Positions 35,921-47,403 of a stretch of 49,809 nucleotides of DNA are shown piece by piece. The position numbers and the translations under genes were made by a program. How positions within the stretch are numbered: position 1 is the first letter of the stretch; the number at the start of each line of letters is the position of its first letter. The DNA lies in NCBI GenBank assembly GCA_947487595.1, contig CANKXJ010000002.1, positions 1 through 49,809 of the forward strand, read 5' to 3'. The stretch is from Actinomycetota bacterium (GTDB lineage Bacteria > Actinomycetota > Actinomycetes > Nanopelagicales > Nanopelagicaceae). The notes under the pieces are model-generated. The model did not search any database. It saw only the letters and a program-made list of their open reading frames with translations, and was not told the origin of the DNA.

Positions 35921-36702
35921 GCGTTCTTGATTCAATCATTGAAGGGGTGCGCGAGGATTTAGTAGCTCGCAGAAAACCATTAGCTCAACTGCAAGAGGCG
36001 ATGGATAAAGCAGCGCCAGTGCGGGATCCTTTAGATACATTGCTCAGGAATGAGCTCTCAGTGATTGCTGAAGTTAAGCGCTCTTCGCCTAGTAAGGGAG
36101 CACTTGCCACAATTGCAGATCCTGCAAGTTTAGCTGAGAAGTATGAAAGCGCTGGAGCCAGTGTCATCAGTGTTTTAACTGAAAGACGTCGCTTTGGTGG
36201 ATCACTTGCTGATTTAGATGCTGTTCGTTCGCGGGTAAGCATTCCGATATTGCGTAAAGATTTTATGGTTGACGAGTATCAATTCTTTGAAGCACGTGCT
36301 CATGGTGCTGATGTTGTGCTTCTGATAGTTGCAGCATTAAGTAAGTCACAGCTTATTGATTTTCATCAACTGGCTGAAGGCTTAGGCATGCGCTCACTTG
36401 TCGAAGTGCATACCCATGATGAACTTGAAAGAGCATTAGATATTTCACCACGTATTGTTGGTGTCAATTCTCGTAATCTAAAAACATTAGATGTTGATGC
36501 TGGCGCATTTGCCGAGCTACTCCCACTTATTCCAACTGATGTGGTGCGCGTCGCAGAGTCCGGGATCTCTACACGGGCCGAGGTGGAGTTTGCGCAAAGT
36601 AATGGCGCTAGCGCAATTTTGGTGGGTGAGGCCTTGGTTAAATCTTCCAATCCAGAGTTGGCGATGCGTGAACTTCTAGGCGAGGATAGGATTGGCTCAT
36701 GA
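35917..36702 (+). CDS. trpC: Indole-3-glycerol phosphate synthase
   Basis: TIM-barrel enzyme closing the indole ring. 261 residues. Conserved segments: [13 protein letters not shown] (near residue 50, catalytic Lys), [21 protein letters not shown] (Lys and Asp/Glu), [11 protein letters not shown], and [12 protein letters not shown]. It is a stand-alone TrpC, not fused to TrpF. ATGA overlaps on both sides with the small membrane gene and trpB. Confidence 0.96.
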   Translation: MSVLDSIIEGVREDLVARRKPLAQLQEAMDKAAPVRDPLDTLLRNELSVIAEVKRSSPSKGALATIADPASLAEKYESAGASVISVLTERRRFGGSLADLDAVRSRVSIPILRKDFMVDEYQFFEARAHGADVVLLIVAALSKSQLIDFHQLAEGLGMRSLVEVHTHDELERALDISPRIVGVNSRNLKTLDVDAGAFAELLPLIPTDVVRVAESGISTRAEVEFAQSNGASAILVGEALVKSSNPELAMRELLGEDRIGS

Positions 36703-37895
36703 CAAACCAGTTGAGTGATGTTCTTGGCCATTTTGGCCAATACGGTGGACGCTTTGTGCCTGAAGCACTTATTGGAGCTTTGGATGAGTTAGAAGCAGCC
36801 CACAATGCTGCAAAGACCGATCCAGTTTTTCAAGCAGAGCTTGCCGAACTTCACCGCACGTATACAGGACGTCCAAGCATCATCACAGAAGCTAAGAGAT
36901 TTTCTGAACATGCTGGCGGAGCAAGAATTTTGCTCAAGCGCGAGGATCTTAACCACACCGGTAGTCACAAGATTAATAATGTTTTAGGTCAAGCTTTACT
37001 TACAAAGAAAATGGGCAAGAAGCGCATCATCGCTGAAACCGGTGCAGGACAACATGGTGTTGCTGCGGCAACGGCTGCGGCATTAATGGGACTTGAGTGT
37101 GTTGTTTACATGGGCGAAGAAGACACGCGCCGTCAAGCACTCAATGTTGCCCGAATGAAATTGTTAGGTGCTGAAGTATTTCCGGTGACATCAGGTTCTC
37201 GCACGTTAAAAGATGCCATCAATGAAGCAATGCGCGATTGGGTAACAAATGTAGCAACAACACATTATATGTTGGGCACCGTTGCTGGACCACACCCATT
37301 TCCAACGATGGTGCGCGATTTCCACAAAATTATTGGTGAAGAATCCCGCGAGCAGGTTTTAGCGTTGACTGGGAGATTACCTGATGCTGTTCTTGCATGT
37401 GTTGGGGGAGGATCCAACGCAATAGGAATTTTCCATGCATTCATTCCAGATGCTGGTGTGCGCTTGATTGGATTAGAAGCAGGAGGCGATGGAATTGAAA
37501 CTGGTCGCCATGCAGCAACAATTAGCGGTGGTTCAGAGGGTGTTTTGCACGGGACTCGTTCTTATGTTTTGCAAGATGAAAACGGCCAAACCGTTGAATC
37601 TCATTCAATCTCTGCCGGTTTAGATTATCCAGGCGTTGGTCCAGAGCATGCATACTTGCATGACATTGGTCGTGCCGAGTATCGCGCGGTTAATGATGAT
37701 GCTGCCATGGCCGCGTTCTCTCTCTTTTCTCGGACTGAAGGAATAATTCCAGCGATTGAAACTGCTCATGCCTTAGCTGGTGCATTAGTGATTGGAAATG
37801 AGTTAGGTCCTGATGCGACTCTGCTCATTAACCTATCTGGCCGTGGGGATAAGGATGTTCAGACAGCTGCAGATTATTTCGGAATTCCGTTGTGA
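36699..37895 (+). CDS. trpB: Tryptophan synthase beta chain
   Basis: PLP enzyme joining indole and serine. 398 residues, standard TrpB1 type. The PLP lysine is in [14 protein letters not shown], and the phosphate-binding GGGSNAIG and [10 protein letters not shown] loops are intact. Overlaps trpC by 4 nt and trpA by 4 nt (GTGA), so the alpha-beta complex is made from adjacent cistrons. Confidence 0.97.
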   Translation: MTNQLSDVLGHFGQYGGRFVPEALIGALDELEAAHNAAKTDPVFQAELAELHRTYTGRPSIITEAKRFSEHAGGARILLKREDLNHTGSHKINNVLGQALLTKKMGKKRIIAETGAGQHGVAAATAAALMGLECVVYMGEEDTRRQALNVARMKLLGAEVFPVTSGSRTLKDAINEAMRDWVTNVATTHYMLGTVAGPHPFPTMVRDFHKIIGEESREQVLALTGRLPDAVLACVGGGSNAIGIFHAFIPDAGVRLIGLEAGGDGIETGRHAATISGGSEGVLHGTRSYVLQDENGQTVESHSISAGLDYPGVGPEHAYLHDIGRAEYRAVNDDAAMAAFSLFSRTEGIIPAIETAHALAGALVIGNELGPDATLLINLSGRGDKDVQTAADYFGIPL

Positions 37896-38695
37896 GCACG
37901 GCTTTAGATGTAGTCTTTGAAAAAACTCGTGCAGAAAATAGAGCCGCACTAATTGCATATATTCCAGCGGGATTTCCTTCCAAGTCAGGTTGTGAAAAAG
38001 CAATCAAAGCCTTGGCTGACGCTGGCGTTGACGCAATTGAAATTGGATATCCCTACAGTGATCCGATTATGGATGGCCCAACTATTCAAGAAGCAGCAGA
38101 GATTTCCATCAAAGGTGGGACAAATGCTGCAGATGTTTTTTCCGCACTAAAGGTGGCAAGTGCAACCGGTGTCGCAGCAGTTGTTATGACTTATTGGAAT
38201 CCGATTGAAAAATATGGTGTGAAAGAGTTTGCACAGTCCATTGCAGACAATGGTGGCTCTGGGGTTATTACACCAGATCTCACAATCGAAGAATCCGGAC
38301 GCTGGTTAGAGGCAGTTGGAAACTCCGGGATCAATCCGATTTATGTTGTTGCACCAAGTACTTCAGATGCTCGCTTGACTCAAGTAACTTCTAAAACAGG
38401 TGGCTTTGTTTATGCAGCATCTGTCATGGGAGTAACGGGAGCAAGAACTAATGTTTCAGTTGATGCTAGTGCGCTAGTTGCAAGGGTGAAAAAGACAACT
38501 GCGCTGCCAGTCTCAGTTGGTTTGGGTGTTTCAACACGTGAACAGGCAAAGCAAGTTGCCGCCTATGCTGATGGTGTCATTGTTGGTTCTGCTTTTATTA
38601 AACTGCTTTTAAATGCCAAATCTGAGCAAGAAGGCCTAGATTTGATTTCAGCATTAGCAAAAGAGTTGGCGTTAGGAGTGCGTGAAGGCCGATGA
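37892..38695 (+). CDS. trpA: Tryptophan synthase alpha chain
   Basis: TIM-barrel enzyme splitting indole-3-glycerol phosphate. 267 residues. The catalytic Glu and Asp are in [19 protein letters not shown] (near residues 49-60); the C-terminal phosphate-binding segment [12 protein letters not shown] is present. GTG start inside the trpB stop. Its own stop overlaps the next ATG, tying a redox membrane gene to the trp operon. Confidence 0.96.
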   Translation: MSTALDVVFEKTRAENRAALIAYIPAGFPSKSGCEKAIKALADAGVDAIEIGYPYSDPIMDGPTIQEAAEISIKGGTNAADVFSALKVASATGVAAVVMTYWNPIEKYGVKEFAQSIADNGGSGVITPDLTIEESGRWLEAVGNSGINPIYVVAPSTSDARLTQVTSKTGGFVYAASVMGVTGARTNVSVDASALVARVKKTTALPVSVGLGVSTREQAKQVAAYADGVIVGSAFIKLLLNAKSEQEGLDLISALAKELALGVREGR

Positions 38696-39189
38696 GTACT
38701 TTGCATAAGAAATACCAACCCTTTATTACGCTGCTTTGTCGCATTCTTCTTGGCGGAGTGTTGTTAGTAGCGGGGGGTTTAAAAGCTTTCAAACCCTCTG
38801 AGTCAGCTAGTGCAGTTGCTGCCTATAAAATCTTGCCAACAAATCTGGCGCACCTCATGGGCTACGCATTACCGTGGCTAGAGATTGCTCTTGGAATTCT
38901 TCTTATTATTGGTCTCACCACACGATTGGCTGCAGTAGTGGGCACTGCCATAATGATTGTTTTTATCGCCGCAATTATCTCGGTGTGGGCCCGCGGCATC
39001 CTCATTGACTGCGGATGCTTTGGCGGGGGAGGCGAAGTTGATCCAAGTAAAGCTGCCGAGGCACATAGCGCCTATCTCAAGGAGATTCTGCGCGATTTAG
39101 GTTTGGCTTTGTGCGGTACTTATCTATACTTTTTCCCCTATGGACGTTTGAGCATTGAAAAACCACTTCACAATATCGAGGAGCAGTAA
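38692..39189 (+). CDS. MauE/DoxX-family redox membrane protein
   Basis: A 165-residue protein with four predicted transmembrane helices and a cysteine pair in the loop IDCGCFGGGG (near residue 105). MauE-like proteins of this type are thought to work like DsbB/VKOR, re-oxidising a secreted thioredoxin-like partner. The next gene is just such a protein (CPVC), starting on the base after this stop. The gene overlaps trpA by 4 nt. The partnership is inferred from order and motifs. Confidence 0.8.
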   Translation: MSTLHKKYQPFITLLCRILLGGVLLVAGGLKAFKPSESASAVAAYKILPTNLAHLMGYALPWLEIALGILLIIGLTTRLAAVVGTAIMIVFIAAIISVWARGILIDCGCFGGGGEVDPSKAAEAHSAYLKEILRDLGLALCGTYLYFFPYGRLSIEKPLHNIEEQ

Positions 39190-39909
39190 ATGGCAAAGCA
39201 GGCTAAGGCAACTAAAGCATCTGGCGGAGATAACTTCACACGATGGTTAGTAATAGGAATGGTCACCCTGGTTGTTGCATCAGGGGCTATTTTCAGCGTT
39301 GTTGGTGAAAAGAGTAAAGCCAATGAGTCATTTGCGATCTTGAACGATTTTAAAGTTGGACCAACAGTTACTTCAACAGTTGATGACGCTAATGGTGCTG
39401 GCATTACATTTAACAACGGTGCAGCAAAAACTATTGATATTTGGGAAGACCCACAGTGTCCAGTCTGTAATACCTTTGAGCAGGCCAATGGTGAGTTTAT
39501 TGATGATTTAGTGCGCGCTAAAAAGGCTAATGTCGTTTATCACGTTCTCTCTTTCTTAGGCAATGAATCAGTTTCTGCTTCAAATGCTGCTTACTGCGCA
39601 GCTGATGAGGCTCGTTATCTTGACTTCCATAAGGCTATGTATTTGGTGCAGCCAGTGCTTGAAAATTCAGGCTTCTATTCAACAGAAAATTTAATCAAAA
39701 TTGGTAGTTATGCAGGTCTTACTTCCCAGAGTTTCATTGATTGTGTAACCAAAGGTTCAAAGCTAGATAAAGTGAAAGCTGCTTATGAGTCGATGGCTAA
39801 ATACAACGTTCAAGGAACTCCAACCGTGTTCTTCAACGGTAAGTTGTGGGAACGTAAGAATAATGGATTCATACTTGAAGAGTTCGCCGCAGCGTTCGAA
39901 GCAAGCTAA
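39190..39909 (+). CDS. DsbA-like membrane-anchored thiol-disulfide oxidoreductase
   Basis: 239 residues: a short basic cytoplasmic start, one transmembrane helix (about residues 17-38), then an extracytoplasmic thioredoxin-4/DsbA-like domain. The redox motif is Cys90-Pro-Val-Cys93 within DPQCPVCNTFEQ, and the cis-Pro loop is VQGTPTVFFNG. A third Cys (AAYCAADEA) and a fourth (FIDCVTKG) could form a structural disulfide. It probably forms disulfides in exported proteins together with the upstream MauE-like protein. Confidence 0.87.
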   Translation: MAKQAKATKASGGDNFTRWLVIGMVTLVVASGAIFSVVGEKSKANESFAILNDFKVGPTVTSTVDDANGAGITFNNGAAKTIDIWEDPQCPVCNTFEQANGEFIDDLVRAKKANVVYHVLSFLGNESVSASNAAYCAADEARYLDFHKAMYLVQPVLENSGFYSTENLIKIGSYAGLTSQSFIDCVTKGSKLDKVKAAYESMAKYNVQGTPTVFFNGKLWERKNNGFILEEFAAAFEAS

Positions 39910-39912
39910 GCC

Positions 39913-40719
39913 TTGATTCGCTCAATTCCATCACCAACAGTTTCATCCTTGGAGTTGGGCCCATTTACTGTTCATCTCTACGCCTTATGCATAATTACTG
40001 GTATTGCCATTGCCATTTGGTTGGGGGATAAGCGCTTTCGTGCTCACGCACCGGAAGCTAAGTCAGTTGTTTCAGAGGTTGCTATCACTGCCGTTCCTGT
40101 AGGAATAATTGGTGGGCGCATTTATCACGTGATCACCTCACCAGATGCATATTTTGGTTCTGGAGGAAACCCAGTTGATGTTTTCAAAATCTGGGAGGGT
40201 GGTTTGGGTATTTGGGGGGCAATTTCACTTGGTGTCATCGGTGCATGGTGGAGGTATCGCCAATTAGCTAAGCGCACGCAATTGCCAAATTTTGCTCACT
40301 TTTTGGATGCGCTAGCTCCTGGGATTTTATTTGCCCAAGCAATTGGCAGATTTGGTAACTGGTTCAATATTGAACTATTTGGGCGACCATTAAATGCGCC
40401 GTGGGCGTTAGAAGTCCCAGCGCAATATCGACCAACGGGCTACTCTGCATTTGAAACCTTTCACCCAACATTTCTCTATGAAGCGATATGGTGTGCAGGT
40501 TTGGCCTTTGTGCTTATCAGATTAGGAAAGCGCTTAGCACCGGGGCAGATCTTTTCCCTCTATGTAATGGTGTATTCATTGGGCCGATTAATAATTGAAT
40601 CTATCCGTATTGATTTTGCTCACACAATTGCAGGCCTGCGCCTAAATATATGGGTCAGTTTGATTGTTGTTGTGGGTGGGGCCGTGATGTTTCGCATGCA
40701 GTCGCGCAAAGTCGATTGA
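39913..40719 (+). CDS. lgt: Prolipoprotein diacylglyceryl transferase
   Basis: Membrane enzyme adding diacylglyceryl to the lipobox Cys of prolipoproteins. 268 residues with about seven transmembrane helices. The signature GRFGNWFNIELFGRP near residue 150, the HLYALCI segment with its essential His near the N-terminus, and GGRIYHV are present. The TTG start follows the DsbA-like stop after 3 nt. In Actinobacteria lgt commonly follows trpA, as here with two inserted redox genes. Confidence 0.94.
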   Translation: MIRSIPSPTVSSLELGPFTVHLYALCIITGIAIAIWLGDKRFRAHAPEAKSVVSEVAITAVPVGIIGGRIYHVITSPDAYFGSGGNPVDVFKIWEGGLGIWGAISLGVIGAWWRYRQLAKRTQLPNFAHFLDALAPGILFAQAIGRFGNWFNIELFGRPLNAPWALEVPAQYRPTGYSAFETFHPTFLYEAIWCAGLAFVLIRLGKRLAPGQIFSLYVMVYSLGRLIIESIRIDFAHTIAGLRLNIWVSLIVVVGGAVMFRMQSRKVD

Positions 40720-40727
40720 CTTTCAGG

Positions 40728-40733
40728 TAGGCT
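40728..40733 (+). promoter_or_regulatory. Predicted -10 element of a leaderless VIT1-family transcript
   Basis: TAGGCT (TANNNT) ends 7 nt before the ATG at 40741, with no Shine-Dalgarno sequence. A TTGACT at 40716 is too close to be its -35. Confidence 0.4.
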
Positions 40734-40740
40734 CATCGCT

Positions 40741-41448
40741 ATGGCACTAGAAGAGGTATACCAACGCAATCTTCACCACCGCACTCATCGTGCAGGTTGG
40801 TTGCGTGCTGCAGTTCTTGGTGCAAATGATGGCTTAGTCTCAACAGCATCTTTGATGATTGGTGTTGCTGCGGCCGGTAAAACTGATCTCCTTTTGACGG
40901 TAGGGCTTGCGGGAATTTCTGCAGGTGCAATGTCTATGGCAGTAGGAGAATATGTTTCTGTTCGTTCTCAAAACGATATTGAAGAATCGGATCGTAAATT
41001 AGAAATTGAACATCTTGCTGCAGATCCTGAGGGAGAACTTTTAGAGCTCCAACACATTTACATCGCTCGAGGTCTTTCACCTGAACTTGCGTTAACTGTT
41101 GCACAAGAGATGCATAAAAAAGATCCACTTGCTGCGCACTTGCGTGATGAGTTAGGTCAATATCCCCACACAAAGGCCCGCCCAATTCAGGCAGCAGTTG
41201 CATCTGCTCTAAGTTTTACAGCAGGAGGATTTATCCCACTCTTGGGAGCCTTTGCACCAGCTATCGGTGCTCAAGCATGGAGCATTGTTGCCTTCACACT
41301 CGTCGGCTTATTTCTTACCGGAATACTCAGCGCCAGGACCGCGGGATCCAAGCTCTTGATCCCAACCATCCGAGTGATCATCGGAGGCTGTTTGGGCATG
41401 CTCATCACCGCAGCAATAGGAATGGTTGCCAATATCTCTGGGATTTAG
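40741..41448 (+). CDS. VIT1/CCC1-family iron/manganese transporter
   Basis: 235 residues with five likely transmembrane helices. The family signature GWLRAAVLGANDGLVSTASL is at residues 20-39, and AGAMSMAVGEYVSVRSQND follows in the second helix. Between helices 2 and 3 lies the cytoplasmic metal-binding region, rich in Glu and His (EIEHLAADPEGELLELQHIY). Such proteins export Fe(II) or Mn(II) in exchange for protons. It has its own predicted promoter between lgt and gltB. The exact metal cannot be told. Confidence 0.88.
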   Translation: MALEEVYQRNLHHRTHRAGWLRAAVLGANDGLVSTASLMIGVAAAGKTDLLLTVGLAGISAGAMSMAVGEYVSVRSQNDIEESDRKLEIEHLAADPEGELLELQHIYIARGLSPELALTVAQEMHKKDPLAAHLRDELGQYPHTKARPIQAAVASALSFTAGGFIPLLGAFAPAIGAQAWSIVAFTLVGLFLTGILSARTAGSKLLIPTIRVIIGGCLGMLITAAIGMVANISGI

Positions 41449-41546
41449 CTGCTGTGGAAATTAGCGCATTTCTTGCTACCCTTTACCAGTAACACAGGGC
41501 CAAGGTTGTCCCTCACATCGTTTTCGACAACAGGAGCTCTGACACC

Positions 41547-44500
41547 GTGGCTTTGCCTTCCAATTATCCGCATGCACAAGGTCTCTATGACCCTGCGCAA
41601 GAACATGATGCCTGCGGTGTGGCGATGGTGGCAACGCTTAATAAAGTAGCAACACATGAGATTGTTGAAAAAGCTCTCACCGCACTTCGCAACTTAGAGC
41701 ACCGCGGTGCTTCTGGAGCAGAACCAGATAGTGGTGATGGTGCAGGAATTCTTATTCGTATTCCAGATAAGTTTTATCAGGAAGTAACTGCTTTTGATTT
41801 ACCGTCAGCTGGCTCCTATGCATCTGGCATTGCATTTGTTGAAAAGGGTGTCGATGTTAAAGCTGCAATAGAGAAGATTGCAGCAGAAGAAGGATTGAAA
41901 GTCTTAGGATGGCGCGAGCTACCAATTAACTCAAAATCACTTGGCAAAACAGCACTGTCAGTCATGCCAAATTTTCAACAGATTTTTCTTTCAGGAGCCA
42001 ATGGGGAATCAGGCTTAGCTCTAGATCGAATAGCATTCTGTTTGCGCAAACGCGCCGAACATGGTCTAAAAGTGTATTTCCCTTCTCTCTCATCCCAAAC
42101 AATTGTTTACAAGGGCATGCTTACAACTGGACAACTAGAAGAGTTTTTCCCAGATCTCTCTGATGAGCGAGTTATTTCACCACTTGCACTCGTCCACTCA
42201 CGCTTTTCAACTAACACTTTTCCTTCTTGGCCACTAGCGCACCCTTATCGCTTTATTGCCCACAACGGTGAAATCAATACTGTTAAGGGAAACCGAAACT
42301 GGATGCGTGCACGCGAGTCTTTACTTGAAAGTGATTTAATTCCAGGAGATCTCAAGCGTCTATTCCCGATTGTTGAAATGTCAGGTAGTGACTCGGCTTC
42401 CTTTGACGAAGTTCTAGAGCTGCTCTATTTGGGCGGTCGTTCCTTGCCCCATGCAGTTTTAATGATGATTCCTGAAGCGTGGGAAAATCATGAAACGATG
42501 CCGCAGAATCGCCGTGATTTCTATGCATTCCACGCATCCTTGATGGAGCCATGGGATGGTCCTGCATGTGTGACATTTACCGATGGACATCAAGTTGGCG
42601 CAGTTCTTGACCGAAATGGTTTGCGCCCATCACGTTTTTGGGTAACAAATGATGGACTTGTTGTACTTGCATCTGAAGTTGGCGTTCTGGAGATTCCTGC
42701 TGAAAACATTGTACGAAAGGGACGCTTACAGCCTGGCAAGATGTTCTTAGTAGATATTGAAGCTGGACGTATTATTGAAGATTCTGAAATCAAAGATCAA
42801 TTAGCTGACTCTTCTCCTTACGGAGACTGGATCCAAGACGGGATGGTCAAGTTAAGTGATCTACCTTCGCGCGAACATATTATTTACCCTCACTCATCAG
42901 TGTTGCGCCGTCAGCGAGCATTTGGTTACACCGAAGAAGAAGTTCGCATTCTTATTACACCGATGGCAAAAAATGGATTAGAAGCTCTAGGTTCAATGGG
43001 AACAGACACTCCAATTGCAGCCCTTTCCGATAAGCCACGTTTAATCTTTGACTATTTCTCTCAACTTTTTGCACAGGTCACTAATCCGCCTCTAGATGCC
43101 ATTCGTGAAGAGTTGGTTACAAGCCTTGGAACTTCAATGGGGCCAGAGCACAATTTATTGGATCCAGGACCAAGTAGCTGTCGCCAAATCTCATTGGCTT
43201 TTCCTGTTATTGATAATGATGAGTTAGCAAAGATTATTCACGTTAACGCTGATGGTGAATACCCAGGCTTAAGTGCCCATGTGATTCGTGGGTTGTTCTT
43301 TGTTGCAGATGGTGGTGACTCACTTCGTGAGCGCATTGAAGGGATTAAAGCTGAGGTTTCACAGGCCATTAATGATGGTGCGCATATCATCGTTCTGTCA
43401 GATCGTGATGCAGATGCTGAAGAAGCACCCATTCCATCACTTTTATTAACTTCTGCTGTTCACCACCATTTAATTCGAGAGAAGACTCGTACCAAGGTGG
43501 GACTTGTTATTGAAGCTGGCGATGTGAGAGAAGTGCACCACATTGCTCTCTTAATCGGATATGGAGCAGCAGCTGTTAATCCATATTTAGCTATGGAGAC
43601 AGCTGAAGATTTAGTTCTGCAGGGAGTAATTACAGGAATTACACCTGAGAAGGCTGTGCGCAACTTAATTAAGTCTTTAGGCAAAGGCGTTCTCAAAGTG
43701 ATGTCCAAGATGGGCATTAGCACCATTGCTTCATACACAGGAGCTCAAGTATTTGAAGCTATTGGTTTGAGTCAAGAGTTAGTAGATGAGTATTTTGTTG
43801 GCACAACATCTCGCTTAGGTGGAGTCAATTTAGATGTCATTGCCCAGGAGACAATTGCCCGTCACCACATTGCATATCCGCCAGGAGGGGCAATTCCTGG
43901 AACTAAGAGATTGCCGATCGGTGGGGAATATCAGTGGCGCCGTGAAGGTGAACCGCATTTATTTGATCCAGAGACAGTCTTTACATTGCAGCACTCCACT
44001 CGCAATAAGCGATATGACGTTTTCAAGCGCTATACCGATCGAGTAAACGATCAGAGCACACGGTTGATGACATTGCGCGGACTCTTTGGTTTCAATGAGG
44101 GTGTGCGTCCTGCCATTTCAATAGATGAAGTGGAATCTGCATCAGAGATTATTAAGCGCTTTTCAACTGGTGCGATGTCATATGGCTCGATTTCTCAAGA
44201 GGCCCATGAAACTTTGGCAGTTGCTATGAACCGTTTAGGTGGTAAATCAAATACGGGTGAAGGTGGCGAAGATCCAGAGCGCTATCTAAAGATGGCTAAT
44301 GGAGATTCAAAGCGTTCTGCGATCAAGCAGGTTGCATCGGGCCGCTTTGGGGTTACAAGTGATTATTTAGTGAACTCAGATGACATTCAAATTAAAATTG
44401 CACAAGGTGCAAAGCCAGGTGAAGGTGGTCAACTTCCAGGTAACAAGGTGTATCCATGGGTGGCAAAGGTCCGCTATTCAACCCCTGGCGTAGGTCTTAT

Positions 44501-46064
44501 TTCACCTCCTCCTCACCACGATATTTATTCAATTGAAGATCTTGCACAGCTCATTCATGATTTAAAGAATGCTAATAAGAATGCACGTGTTCACGTCAAA
44601 CTTGTGGCTGAAGTGGGTGTCGGAACAGTTGCAGCTGGTGTGAGTAAGGCACATGCTGATGTTGTTCTGATCTCTGGCCATGATGGTGGAACTGGTGCAT
44701 CACCGCTGACTTCACTCAAGCATGCAGGTGCTCCATGGGAACTTGGCTTAGCTGAAACCCAGCAGACACTCCTTCTTAACAATTTACGTGATCGCATCGT
44801 TGTTCAAACTGATGGTCAATTAAAGACAGGTCGAGATGTTGTTATTGCTGCGCTCCTTGGCGCAGAAGAGTTTGGTTTTGCTACCGCGCCACTTGTTGTC
44901 TCTGGTTGCATCATGATGCGTGTATGTCATTTGGACACATGCCCAGTTGGTGTTGCAACTCAGAACCCAGAGTTGCGTAAGCGCTTCACAGGTAAGCCTG
45001 AATTCGTTGAGACTTTCTTTGAATATATCGCCGAAGAAGTCAGAGAGATTCTGGCCAGCCTTGGCTTTAAAACTCTGCTTGAAGCAGTTGGCCATGTTGA
45101 GTACTTAGATACCAAGCGTGCAGTTGATCATTGGAAGGCAAGTGGACTTGATCTTTCGCCATTGCTCACTCGACCAGATGTCAGCAGCCCGCTACACAAT
45201 ACTTCAGTGCAAGATCATGGACTTGATGCTGCGCTAGATAACCAACTTATTTCACTCTCGCAAGCTGCACTAGCGAACAAAGAATTAGTACGCATTGATC
45301 TTCCTGTTCGAAACGTGAATAGAACTGTTGGGACGATGTTGGGCGCTGAAATCACGCGCAAGCATGGGGGAGCAGGACTACCTGATGACACAATCGATGT
45401 GACTTTGCATGGCTCAGCTGGGCAATCACTCGGCGCATTTATTCCACGAGGTTTAACAATTCGCCTTTATGGTGATTCTAATGACTACGTGGGAAAGGGA
45501 ATTTCAGGCGGTCGCATCATTGTTCGACCAGATGAGAAGTCTACGTTTAACTCATTCGAAAATGTTATTGCTGGAAATGTTATTGGCTACGGTGCTACTT
45601 CTGGTCAGATCATGATTCGCGGTGTTGTCGGTGAGCGTTTCTGTGTTAGAAACTCAGGAGCTACTGCAATTGTTGAAGGTATCGGTGATCACGGTTGTGA
45701 ATACATGACCGGGGGAAGCGTTGTAGTCCTCGGGCGTACAGGACGTAACTTTGCTGCCGGTATGTCTGGAGGACGAGCCTTTGTTCTAGATCTTGATTCA
45801 GCAAATGTGAATACAGATATGGTGGATATTCTGGCTGTTCCAGAAGAACAAAAAGAGAGTCGACGTTCTTTGATTTCTGATTTTGCCGAAGAGACTGGTT
45901 CTGTTGTTGCTAGCGATCTCATTAAGGATTGGGACAGTGCAATCAAGAGAATCTCTCTAGTTATGCCACGTGATTATGCGCGCGTACTAGATGCAATGGC
46001 ACGGGCAACACGTGAAGGCTTGCCAGTAGATGCATTGGTGATGGAGGTTGCTGCAAATGGCTGA
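41547..46064 (+). CDS. gltB: Glutamate synthase large subunit
   Basis: Converts glutamine and 2-oxoglutarate to two glutamates. 1505 residues, full length. Order: class II glutaminase domain whose catalytic Cys23 (EHDACGVAM) is expected to become the N-terminus after propeptide removal; central domain; FMN/2-oxoglutarate synthase domain ([33 protein letters not shown]); the 3Fe-4S cysteines in [17 protein letters not shown]; and the C-terminal GXGXG beta-helix ([20 protein letters not shown]). GTG start after an AGGAG site. The 98-nt spacer before it should hold its promoter, but I see no clear elements. Overlaps gltD by 8 nt. Confidence 0.97.
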   Translation: MALPSNYPHAQGLYDPAQEHDACGVAMVATLNKVATHEIVEKALTALRNLEHRGASGAEPDSGDGAGILIRIPDKFYQEVTAFDLPSAGSYASGIAFVEKGVDVKAAIEKIAAEEGLKVLGWRELPINSKSLGKTALSVMPNFQQIFLSGANGESGLALDRIAFCLRKRAEHGLKVYFPSLSSQTIVYKGMLTTGQLEEFFPDLSDERVISPLALVHSRFSTNTFPSWPLAHPYRFIAHNGEINTVKGNRNWMRARESLLESDLIPGDLKRLFPIVEMSGSDSASFDEVLELLYLGGRSLPHAVLMMIPEAWENHETMPQNRRDFYAFHASLMEPWDGPACVTFTDGHQVGAVLDRNGLRPSRFWVTNDGLVVLASEVGVLEIPAENIVRKGRLQPGKMFLVDIEAGRIIEDSEIKDQLADSSPYGDWIQDGMVKLSDLPSREHIIYPHSSVLRRQRAFGYTEEEVRILITPMAKNGLEALGSMGTDTPIAALSDKPRLIFDYFSQLFAQVTNPPLDAIREELVTSLGTSMGPEHNLLDPGPSSCRQISLAFPVIDNDELAKIIHVNADGEYPGLSAHVIRGLFFVADGGDSLRERIEGIKAEVSQAINDGAHIIVLSDRDADAEEAPIPSLLLTSAVHHHLIREKTRTKVGLVIEAGDVREVHHIALLIGYGAAAVNPYLAMETAEDLVLQGVITGITPEKAVRNLIKSLGKGVLKVMSKMGISTIASYTGAQVFEAIGLSQELVDEYFVGTTSRLGGVNLDVIAQETIARHHIAYPPGGAIPGTKRLPIGGEYQWRREGEPHLFDPETVFTLQHSTRNKRYDVFKRYTDRVNDQSTRLMTLRGLFGFNEGVRPAISIDEVESASEIIKRFSTGAMSYGSISQEAHETLAVAMNRLGGKSNTGEGGEDPERYLKMANGDSKRSAIKQVASGRFGVTSDYLVNSDDIQIKIAQGAKPGEGGQLPGNKVYPWVAKVRYSTPGVGLISPPPHHDIYSIEDLAQLIHDLKNANKNARVHVKLVAEVGVGTVAAGVSKAHADVVLISGHDGGTGASPLTSLKHAGAPWELGLAETQQTLLLNNLRDRIVVQTDGQLKTGRDVVIAALLGAEEFGFATAPLVVSGCIMMRVCHLDTCPVGVATQNPELRKRFTGKPEFVETFFEYIAEEVREILASLGFKTLLEAVGHVEYLDTKRAVDHWKASGLDLSPLLTRPDVSSPLHNTSVQDHGLDAALDNQLISLSQAALANKELVRIDLPVRNVNRTVGTMLGAEITRKHGGAGLPDDTIDVTLHGSAGQSLGAFIPRGLTIRLYGDSNDYVGKGISGGRIIVRPDEKSTFNSFENVIAGNVIGYGATSGQIMIRGVVGERFCVRNSGATAIVEGIGDHGCEYMTGGSVVVLGRTGRNFAAGMSGGRAFVLDLDSANVNTDMVDILAVPEEQKESRRSLISDFAEETGSVVASDLIKDWDSAIKRISLVMPRDYARVLDAMARATREGLPVDALVMEVAANG

Positions 46065-47403
46065 TCCAAAAGGTTTTATGACAACTGAGCGTGAAACTCC
46101 AACACGCCGTCCAGTAGATGTGCGCATTCAAGATTGGCGCGAAGTATATGAACCACAAAGCTTTGAACACTTACAAAAGCAAGCAGGGCGTTGCATGGAT
46201 TGCGGTATTCCTTTCTGTCATTCAGGTTGCCCACTCGGAAACCTGATTCCTGAATGGAATGACTTGATTTGGCGCGGGGATAAGACTGAGGCGATTAATC
46301 GCCTGCATGCTACAAATAACTTTCCTGAGTTCACTGGACGTTTGTGCCCAGCTCCATGTGAGACTGCATGTGTTGTCGCAATCAATCGCGATGCGGTGAC
46401 AATTAAGCAAGTAGAGCTGCGCACCATTGAAGAAGCTTTCGATAATGGTGAAGTTAAGCCTTTAGCTCCAGATCGCATCACTGGTAAGACTGTTGCTGTG
46501 ATTGGTTCAGGACCTGCAGGATTAGCGGCGGCCCAACAACTCACACGCGCTGGTCACACTGTGGCCGTCTATGAGAGAGCCGATAAAATCGGTGGTCTTC
46601 TTCGCTATGGAATTCCAGAGTTTAAAATGGAAAAACACATCCTTGATCGCCGTTTAGTGCAGATGGAAAAAGAGGGAACACGTTTTCGTGCCGGTGTTGA
46701 TGTCGGAGTTGAATTAACTGGCGCTGATCTTCGCAAGAAATACGATGCAATTGTTTTAGCAGTCGGTGCAACTAAATGGCGTGACTTACCAATTCCGGGT
46801 CGTGAATTTAAGGGTGTTTACCAAGCCATGGAGTTCTTGCCTTGGGGTAATAAGCAGGCGCTGGGTGAGATAGAGGTTTCACCCATTAATGTTGCAGGTA
46901 AGCACGTAGTGATTCTGGGTGGTGGTGATACTGGAGCAGATTGCTTAGGAACATCAATTCGCCAAGGCGCAGCATCTATTACTCAACTAGAGATTATGCC
47001 GCGACCAAGTGATGAGCGACCAGATTCACAGCCATGGCCTACATATCCAATGATTTATCGTGTTTCAAGTGCCCATGAAGAAACAGATAACCGAATGTTC
47101 TCAGTGAGTACGGAAGAGTTTCTGGGTGATGCCGATGGAAATTTGCGGGCAATTCGTATTGTTGAAACAAAGTTTGAAAATGGAAAGTTTGAGCCAGTAG
47201 AGAAATCACATAAAGAGATTCGCGCAGATTTCGTATTTCTTGCATTGGGTTTCACAGGCCCTGAGCAATCAGATCTCATTTCGCAGCTAGAAGTAAAGTT
47301 AGATGATCGTGGAATCATTGCCCGTAATGCTGATTTTGAAACAAGCGAAGAAGGTATTTTCGTTGCAGGAGATGCAGGGCGTGGACAATCACTAATTGTC
47401 TGG
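46057..47403 (+). CDS. gltD: Glutamate synthase small subunit, 3' end lost by fusion to pyk
   Basis: Supplies electrons from NADPH to GltB. The ATG at 46057 follows a GGAGG site. The N-terminal 4Fe-4S cysteines (Cys46, 49, 54, 58 in [14 protein letters not shown], plus [11 protein letters not shown]), the FAD fold ([12 protein letters not shown]) and the NADPH fold ([10 protein letters not shown]) are intact. After [12 protein letters not shown] (Trp449) the frame runs straight into pyruvate kinase sequence. A normal GltD goes on about 30 residues more, with the AxxEGRxAA helix that closes the FAD site. The end given is the junction, not a stop codon. The truncated domain would probably bind FAD poorly. 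Confidence 0.88.

Noticed and set aside
43238-43738. Long antisense open frames inside gltB and other genes.
   Set aside because: They mirror the codon pattern of the real gene, lack ribosome-binding sites and do not resemble proteins.
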